A stretch of 64,000 bases of DNA from Gigantopelta aegis. Its lineage: Eukaryota; Mollusca; Gastropoda; Neomphalida; Peltospiridae. The position numbers and the translations under genes are program-made. The notes under the pieces are model-generated. The model was not told where the DNA came from. It saw only the letters and a program-made list of their open reading frames with translations, and searched no databases. Shown here one piece after another: positions 57,981 to 64,000 of the stretch. Each line of letters starts with the position of its first letter. Positions within the stretch are counted from its first letter, which is position 1. The stretch lies in NCBI RefSeq assembly GCF_016097555.1, contig NC_054706.1, positions 56,559,407 to 56,623,406 on the forward strand, read 5' to 3'.

Positions 57981-58202
57981 GTTTGACCAATACCACGGGA
58001 TGGATACACTAATTTGTGTAGTAGATGGGGATACGGGGCATGAATGAGATGATGAGAGAGAGAGAGGGATTTTGGGTGTTTAAAAAACCCATCCTGTGTT
58101 CTTTAATTAAAAGGAAGTAATCGTGTATAAAAATATATTGAACAGTCAAAATGCTTCAATATTAATCTTGTTGTGTTAACCTTATATACATTGCGATTAT
58201 AG
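57981..58202 (+). other. AS3MT-like intron
   Basis: A short intron, GTTTGA to ATTATAG. An open frame continues past the donor to 58047 but loses similarity, so the splice at 57980 is preferred. Confidence 0.65.
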
Positions 58203-58353
58203 GTATTACGGGTCTGGATTGGCGATCCCATCACATGTGGAAGGATGTAAAATTCTTGATGTCGGGTCTGGTTCTGGCAGCCTTGTCTTCGTCCTCAGCA
58301 AGCTAGTGGGTCCAAAGGGCCACGTGACAGGGGTTGATATCACCCCAAATCTG
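58203..58353 (+). CDS. AS3MT: AS3MT-like arsenite methyltransferase, SAM-binding exon
   Basis: The exon starts G TAT TAC GGG and encodes (R)YYGSGLAIPSHVEGC, then KILDVGSGSGSLVFVLSKLV and GPKGHVTGVDITPNL. The VGSGSG glycine loop is SAM motif I, and GHVTGVD is motif II. Human AS3MT has YYGCGLVIP here: the Cys61 position is Ser (TCT). The exon ends CTG/GTTAGT in phase 0. Confidence 0.93.
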
Positions 58354-58361
58354 GTTAGTGC

Positions 58362-58459
<98 letters not shown>

Positions 58460-58465
58460 TGGAGA

Positions 58466-58526
<61 letters not shown>
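58362..58526. repeat. (GA)n microsatellite next to a splice donor
   Basis: About 160 bases of GA with two small breaks start 8 bases after the donor GT at 58354. Confidence 0.95.
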
Positions 58527-58531
<5 letters not shown>

Positions 58532-58610
58532 GGATGATGATGAAAGTAATGTTGGAAAGAGAGGCAGGGTAGTGTGGAAAAACTATTATACGAATTGATC
58601 GTTAAAGAGA

Positions 58611-58910
58611 CATTCCTGAATTTACTGCATTGTTTAGAATATCAGTATCTGTATATTCATTGTGTTTCTGGTCGTCTTAATATTTGTAAGAAGCCCAAAC
58701 TGGATTTTGTCTTCAAATAATACGAAAAAAGATCTTTTAGGAAATAAAATGAAATTTAACCTAGTACAAATATTAGAACGATCAGAAACACGTTTAATAT
58801 ACAGCCACTAATATTTTATACAGAAAAATATATTTGATATGTAATGACAATCGTTAAAAAGTCGAAAACATCTTAAAAACATTTCAGCAAACTCAGGAAT
58901 GTCCCATTTA
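58611..58910. mobile_element. 300-bp palindromic MITE, complete
   Basis: TAAAGAGACATTCCTGAATT at the left and the inverted CAGCAAACTCAGGAATGTCC at the right are the ends. It is the most complete copy of this family in the window. Confidence 0.88.
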
Positions 58911-58914
58911 AAAA

Positions 58915-58970
58915 TGTATACCCAATAGCTGATCTGTTTTTGTGATGGGTTGTCGTTAAACATACACTAA
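58915..58970 (+). mobile_element. SINE tail fragment
   Basis: TACCCAATAGCTGATCTGTT and GGGTTGTCGTTAAACATACA match the tail beside the PITPNC1 minisatellite. Confidence 0.7.
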
Positions 58971-59084
58971 TACATACCTACGTAGGAATAACATGTCCAC
59001 AGGGGCATGTGTTTGTGATTCTAGACAGGCGAGCGAAGTTTATAGCGAGCGGGATCGAGTCATGCTCTCATAGAAAATATAAAG

Positions 59085-59297
59085 TAAAGTTTGTTTTATT
59101 TAACGACGCCACTAGAGCACATTGATTTTTTTATCTTATCATCGGCTATTGGATGCCAAACATATGGTCATTCTGACACTTTTGTTTTAGAGGAAACCCG
59201 CTGTCGCCACATAGGCTACTCTTTTACGACTGGGATTCGAACCCAGTACCCACCAGCCTGTATACCGATAGCCTAACCACGACGCCACCGAGGCCGG
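59085..59297 (-). mobile_element. Internally deleted SINE
   Basis: Tail and body run to GGCTACTCTTTTACGAC, then jump directly to the head GGGATTCGAACCCAGTACCC with CCACCGAGGCCGG. The middle is missing. Confidence 0.87.
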
Positions 59298-59315
59298 TCC
59301 GGGGAAAATATATTC

Positions 59316-59552
59316 TAGGTTTCTGCCAGAAAGAATGTTTTTTGGGTATGGCGCTATGGAATTGAATGTAGTCAACACGGGGGTATTGGGGGTGGGGTGG
59401 GGTGGGTTGAGTTCCCCCAGAAAGAAAATGGGTTAACTTTAGTGTTAGGGTTAAGGCAATCATACAGTAATGATAAAAAAAAAAATCTGCAAAGAAATTT
59501 GCGTATAGCACCGTACCCATTTTACAATCTGACAGAAACCCTGATATTTAAA
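59316..59552. repeat. Dispersed repeat, GTATGGCGCTATGGAA family
   Basis: TTTCTGCCAGAAAGAATG and GGGTATGGCGCTATGGAATT at the left, CAATCTGACAGAAACCCTG at the right. Confidence 0.72.
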
Positions 59553-59699
59553 AAAGAAAATTTGCTTGAGCGGGGTGGGTGGGCGAGTTGAGTTCGAATC
59601 CCGTACCTCTCCCCTGCACACGCACCTGATAAATAAATGGCAGTTCTAGGATGTCTGGTATTCCCGAAAAAAAAAAAAAAACACGTTAAAAATGAATAA

Positions 59700-59745
59700 A
59701 TGTATTGATGAATGTTTAACGACACCCCGGCACAAGAAAAAAAGA
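59700..59745 (-). mobile_element. Short SINE tail
   Basis: GATGAATGTTTAACGACACC and CCGGCACAAGAAAAA match the AACATTCATT-type tail on the - strand. Confidence 0.6.
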
Positions 59746-59832
59746 GAAAGATCACGTTATTTTTGCGTGTAATTGTTGAACAACCAAATGCTTCAGTTTG
59801 AAAAATATGCCAGAAATTATCCTTAAAAAAAA

Positions 59833-60146
59833 AGTTTGTTTTGTTTAACGATACCACTAGAGCACATTGCTTTATTAACCATCGGCTATTGGATGTCAAA
59901 CATTTGACCATTTTGACATATAGTATCAGAGAGGAAACCCGCTACATTTTTTTTCCATTAGTAGCAAGGGATTTTTTATAGGTACCATCCCACAAACGGG
60001 ATAGCACATACCACGGCCTTTGATATACTAGTCATGGTGCACTGGCTGTAACGAGAAATAGCCCAATGGGCCCACCGACGGGGCTCGATCCCAAATCGAC
60101 GGCGCATCAACCGAGCGCTTTACCACTGGGCTTCATCCCGCCCCAG
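59833..60146 (-). mobile_element. Full-length SINE, GAGCACATT tail and CCCAGTGG head
   Basis: TTTGTTTTGTTTAACGATAC at the left. The head GCTTTACCACTGGGCTTCAT at the right is box A-like on the - strand. Confidence 0.9.
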
Positions 60147-60218
60147 AGAGATGATCCTTTCACGACACACGTTTAAATATATTACACAAAAACAGTAACG
60201 GAACTTTGTAGAACAGTT

Positions 60219-60603
60219 ACCGGCCTCGGTGGCGTCGTGGCAGGCCATCGGTCTACAGGCTGGTAGGTACTGGGTTCGGATCCCAGTCGAGGCATGGGAT
60301 TTTTAATCCAGATACCGACTCCAAACCCTGAGTGAGTGCTCCGCAAGGCTCAATGGGTAGGTGTAAACCACTTGCACCGACCAGTGATCCATAACTGGTT
60401 CAACAAAGGCCATGGTTTGTGCTATCCTGCCTGTGGGAAGCGCAAATAAAAGATCCCTTGCTGCTAATCGGAAGAGTAGCCCATGTAGTGGCGACAGCGG
60501 GTTTCCTCTCAAAATCTGTGTGGTCCTTAACCATATGTCTAACGCCATATAACCGTAAATAAAATGTGTTGAGTGCGTCGTTAAATAAAACATTTCTTTC
60601 TTT
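60219..60603 (+). mobile_element. Full-length chimeric SINE with target duplication
   Basis: TTTGTAGAACAG stands before (60205-60216) and after (about 60605-60617). The head is the CGGCCTCGGTGGCGTCGTGG type, but the 3' half is the other family's tail: ATGTGTTGAGTGCGTCGTTA, then AAACATTTCTTTC. Confidence 0.9.
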
Positions 60604-60811
60604 TTTTGTAGAACAGCCAAAATGGTTCCATATTAAAAACAAATGTCAAAGATGTGGCTTTTATGATAAATGTTCAGATGCATTAGACAAAATCATTAAC
60701 GGCATAAAAGGTGCGTATTGGGGTGGGTTGGGACAGAGAATTTTTTTCCGGGGGAGCATGGCAAAGTAAAGGGCAAGTCGGGCCCAAAAAGCAACCGCGA
60801 GTATTATCACT

Positions 60812-60990
60812 GTTTTATTTAATGACGCACTCAACACATTTTATTTACGGTTATATGGCGTCAGACATATGGCTAAGGACCACACAGATATAGAGAGAGA
60901 GGAAACCCATTGTCGCCACTTCATGAGCTACTCTTTTCGAGTAGCAGCACAGGATCTTTTATATGCACATCCCCACAGACAGGATAGTTA
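60812..60990 (-). mobile_element. Truncated SINE beside a Tc1-type element
   Basis: TTTAATGACGCACTCAACAC to CCCACAGACAGGATAGTTA. The head is absent. Confidence 0.85.
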
Positions 60991-61015
60991 ACATTATAGT
61001 TACATATATTATATA

Positions 61016-62578
61016 CTAAAACGCAAAAGAAACGCAGGTCCTGAAAATGCGAAAGAATTGCACTTTGTAAAGCAGTATCTTTGGTGGAATTGAACCTCAA
61101 CTGTGTTAAAGGACATGGCACACACCCACACCGCAGTCCCACCTGCGTGTCAATTTCATTACCTGTGTGACGTCACGAATTCTCAAAACACGTTGTTTGC
61201 ACGTGCTGGATCATCCGTATCATGAATCCAGTGCAAACACACTCATTGAAATGCTTATAAAGCCTACACACCTGGATTTAATCGCATAAATTCAATTTGA
61301 GTAGTGACAGACAACAGAATCACATTTTAAAAATGCCGCGACTGACGCAACTCCAGCGAGGGATGGCCATCGGGATGTTGCAAGCCGGACAGACCCGTAC
61401 TGCTGTAGCCAGACAATTGGGATGTCATGTTTCGACAATCGCACGCCTTTCTCAACGTCACCAAATCACTGGATCTGTGAACGATCGACCACGCACCGGC
61501 CGCCCGAGGGTGACAACCGCAGCCCTAGACCGGTACATCCGGGTGACCCACCTTAGGAATCGGATGCTGCCAGCCGCTAACACCGCTCACCAGGTGCGTG
61601 GTCCACGTGGTCCAGTGTCCGCCGATACCGTCCGACGCCGTCTGAGGGCAGCAGGACTCCGTAACCGCCGTCCCTTATGTGGGACCAATATTGACCCCTC
61701 GGCACCGCCAACAACGTCAACAGTGGGCGCAACAACATCAAAGATGGCGACGTGGCCAGTGGCAACAAGTTCTGTTTACTGATGAGAGCCGTTACAATGT
61801 TTCCAACGCTGATGGCCGAATCCGAGTATGGCGACGTCGACATGAACGTTACTCCGACTGCTGCGTTCTGCAGGCCGACCGATGGGGCGGGGGGGTAGTG
61901 TGATGGTGTGGGGTGGGTTCTCATTCAACCACAGAACACAACTTCATGTGTTCAGACAACGCGTTAATGCCGCCGTGTACCCAAAATGACGTCATCAACA
62001 ATCACGTCGTTCCCTTCTTTGCCGCTCACCCACGTGTGCGCTTTGCTGCAGCAAGACAATGCCAGGCCGCACACTGCCAGGGCAACACAGGCGTTGCTGG
62101 CTCAGCACAACATCCCAACGTTGCCGTGGCCAGCCTTATCACCGGACATGGCGCCTATCGAACACGTCTGGGATGAAATCGGACGTCGCCTTCAGGCTCG
62201 CGGACAACCTCAGAATATGCAGGCGCTGGAGGCAGCATTGGTCCATGAATGGAACTCACTCCCTCAGGCATTCTTTCAACGGCTTGTCAACTCAATGAGG
62301 AGACGTTGCACTGCCTGTTTGAATGCCCAGGGTGGTCACACGCGATACTGACTTTGACAATGCTACAGGTCGTCTCTTTTCACATTTTTAACATGGACCC
62401 CCACCCTACTTTATGACATGAAACAATAGCCAAAAAGGAATTCAATCAAAAATTTCCAACACCAATGTGTGCCGAATTGGTGTAGCTCCAAAATAAATGT
62501 TGAAATCTTCATTTCGTTTTGTTTTTTTAATATTTTATATCCAATTTAATGAGAACCTGCGTTTCTTTTGCGTTTTAG
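61016..62578 (+). mobile_element. Tc1-type transposon, decayed but full length
   Basis: CTAAAACGCAAAAGAAACGC with AGGT at the left and its inverse ACCTGCGTTTCTTTTGCGTT with TTAG at the right; TA flanks each end. The element is 1,563 bp and holds a broken transposase gene. Confidence 0.93.
61333..62351 (+). pseudogene. Tc1-type transposase, frameshifted
   Basis: It starts MPRLTQLQRGMAIGMLQAGQ. The N-terminal part (HTH, GRPRVT) is in one frame up to about 61680, the first catalytic D (VLFTDESRYN) in a second, and the rest (QQDNARPHTA...SPDMAPIEHVWDE, ending GGHTRY) in another. At least two frameshifts are present. The D-to-E spacing is 34 residues. Confidence 0.9.
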
Positions 62579-62627
62579 TATATAAAATAACTATACTCTC
62601 GGCCTTGTTGGTTTGGGGTACCTGTGG

Positions 62628-62688
62628 GCCCGACTTGCCCTTTGCTTTGTAGAACAGCCAAAATGCTTCAATAGCACCCCCCCCCCCA

Positions 62689-62720
<32 letters not shown>
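62628..62720. repeat. Long C runs
   Basis: Nearly 50 C with few interruptions from 62677, followed by AACAACAACAACG. The preceding GGGCCCGACTTGCCCTTTGC is the inverse of 60763-60787. Confidence 0.8.
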
Positions 62721-62721
<1 letters not shown>

Positions 62722-62847
62722 CAACAACAACGAAAAAAACACACTACTAATTAAATAGGACCATCAGACTTGGGCCATTAAGATAAAGATTTAAATGTAT
62801 TACTGAAAAACAAAAACACTTTATGGGTGGTTTTGAACTTCAAATTG

Positions 62848-63152
62848 AAGAAAGAAATGTTTTATTTAACGACGCACTCAACACATTTTATTTACGGTTA
62901 TATGGCGTCGGACATATGGTTAAGGACCACACAGATATTGAGGGAGGAAACCCGCTGTCGCCACTTCATGGGCTATTCTTTTCGATTAGCAGCAAGGGAT
63001 CTTTTATATGCACCATCCCATAGACAGGATAGTACATACCACGGCCTTTGATGTACAAGTCGTGGTGCACTGGCTGGAGCGAGAAATAGCCCAATGAACC
63101 CACCGACGGGGATCGATCCCAAACCGACCGTGCATCAAGCGAGCGCTTTACC
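62848..63152 (-). mobile_element. Full-length SINE, CAACACATT tail and GATCGATCCC head
   Basis: AAATGTTTTATTTAACGACG at the left, GACGGGGATCGATCCCAAAC and AGCGAGCGCTTTACC at the right. Confidence 0.9.
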
Positions 63153-63260
63153 AAATTAAAGAATGCATGAATGAATGAATGAGTTAATGTTTAAGGTCTA
63201 CTAAACTTCATATTAAACCCCACCTGGATCCGTTTCTTCTGGACGTTCGTCTCATTTCAG

Positions 63261-63400
63261 ACTGACATCAGCAGAAAATACACGAAGTACCACTGCGACC
63301 TTTGGGGTTTGTCGCAGCCAAACATCGAGTTTCACTGTGGCAATGCGGAACGGCTGAAAGAAGACTTTGGCTTTAAAGAGAACAGTTTTGATATCATCGT
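63261..63400 (+). CDS. AS3MT: AS3MT-like arsenite methyltransferase, third coding exon
   Basis: The acceptor CATTTCAG gives ACT GAC ATC. The 140 bases (phase 0 in, phase 2 out) encode TDISRKYTKYHCDLWGLSQP, then NIEFHCGNAERLKEDFGF and NSFDIIV. This matches the AS3MT stretch from AEKYLDYHMEKYGF to ESHDIVVSNCVINL. The donor is CGT/GTAAGC. The rest of the gene lies beyond the window. Confidence 0.93.
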
Positions 63401-63420
63401 GTAAGCGACAGACAGAAACA

Positions 63421-63559
63421 GAGGTTATATTACCAGAGTGAGTTTCGGTGTCACCAGTATCAGGAATAAAAATTGTATTATGCGAGTCTCTGGTGAGCAT
63501 AATATATTATTTTTATTCCTAATAGGAAACACGCCGAAACACACGAGGGTAATAACCTC
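63421..63559. mobile_element. Hairpin MITE, copy 2
   Basis: GAGGTTATATTACC at the left, GGTAATAACCTC at the right, and an internal hairpin around CAGGAATAAAAATTGTAT. It shares the 15167 element's ends, core and about 120 bases of right flank. Confidence 0.8.
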
Positions 63560-63721
63560 ATTATCATATATAATCTCAATTTTTATACAACGTGTTTTTG
63601 GTAAACGTTATACTTAACCAAAATTCCTGTCGGCCATTATTCGGTATTCAAATGACGTATGAATATGTGACGTGGTGACCTTTTTAATATCTTTATATGA
63701 AACCAAACTAAAGTACTAATA

Positions 63722-63900
63722 AATTTTACTGCAAAACATATGTAATTTGAAACAGACTATAACACCCAGATTGATATTGATTAAAGCTGACAGGTGAAAT
63801 TACAAGTACTAAGCAAAGCAGAGGGGTGGTGTCAGGTGTGTTCAATATAAAACTGGGTGTTATAGTCTGTTTCAAATTACATATGTTTTGCAGTAAAATT
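63722..63900. repeat. Perfect 48-bp inverted repeat
   Basis: Arms 63722-63769 and 63853-63900 (AATTTTACTGCAAAACATAT through AACACCCAG) are exact complements with an 83-base loop. It lies in the AS3MT-like intron. Confidence 0.93.
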
Positions 63901-64000
63901 GTAAATACATCTCATATTTCTGTCTATAATAGGTCATTTATTGTCATTTTTGGTACCGGTTGTTTGAATACCATAACAGGTCATGATAATACTGACACAT

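Larger units (their letters stand above)
58354..63260 (+). other. AS3MT: AS3MT-like intron, 4.9 kb
   Basis: It holds a GA tract, a palindromic MITE, six SINE copies and a decayed Tc1-type transposon. It ends CTCATTTCAG. Confidence 0.85.

Noticed and set aside
57981-58047. Extension of the first AS3MT-like exon to the stop at 58047
   Set aside because: Similarity to AS3MT ends exactly at the GTTTGA donor, and only that donor joins in phase to RYYGSG.
58354-58572. Extension of the SAM-binding exon into a Glu/Arg repeat
   Set aside because: It is the GA microsatellite read in frame. The donor at 58354 joins in phase to the exon at 63261 and restores family similarity.
60606-60709. Possible cassette exon (GTAG then about 100 bases to AAAAG/GTGCGT)
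   Set aside because: Exons at 58203 and 63261 already join in phase with unbroken alignment, and the same GTAGAACAGCCAAAATG text recurs at 62647, so it is more likely repeat sequence.

Overview
The window looks like nuclear DNA of a marine mollusc (bivalve or gastropod; this is an inference). It is AT-rich, its genes have few exons and long introns, and it is crowded with tRNA-derived SINEs whose bodies and GTCGTTAAA-type tails I associate with molluscan genomes, plus many short palindromic DNA elements. No bacterial features (operons, Shine-Dalgarno sites, CRISPR) are present. Species cannot be named from the sequence alone.

Three host genes are recognisable, all only partly annotated by simple open frames because they are spliced. 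(1) The 3' end of a PITPNC1-type (class IIB, RdgB-beta) phosphatidylinositol transfer protein on the + strand: exons 281-376, 806-869 and 10273-10475. The last intron is 9.4 kb and is mostly a 7.2 kb minisatellite. (2) A complete COX10 gene (heme A pathway farnesyltransferase) on the - strand, six coding exons between 44114 and 29417, whose phases join into a 513-residue protein. (3) The 5' half of an AS3MT-like arsenite methyltransferase on the + strand, coding exons 57832-57980, 58203-58353 and 63261-63400, running off the right edge.

Layout: 1-10.5 kb PITPNC1 with the minisatellite; 10.5-29.4 kb gene-poor DNA with SINE pieces, palindromic elements, a second minisatellite (21.2-22.9 kb) and short tandem duplications; 29.4-44.1 kb COX10, whose introns hold a foldback element, a DIRS-like retroelement fossil, a 1.1 kb terminal-inverted-repeat element and SINEs; 44.1-57.8 kb transposon-rich DNA with one intact-looking Tc1-type transposon, a pogo-type transposon split by another insertion, a decayed Tc1-type copy and many SINEs; 57.8-64 kb AS3MT-like gene with another decayed Tc1-type element in its second coding intron.

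The genes are not functionally linked in any obvious way (phosphoinositide/phosphatidate transfer, heme A synthesis, arsenic methylation). The most interesting signals are structural: the minisatellite appears to have grown out of a SINE 3' tail; SINE heads and tails occur in mixed combinations; a COX10 splice-donor segment is duplicated into the next intron; a SINE tail abuts a COX10 donor; and the AS3MT-like protein has Ser where human AS3MT has Cys61.
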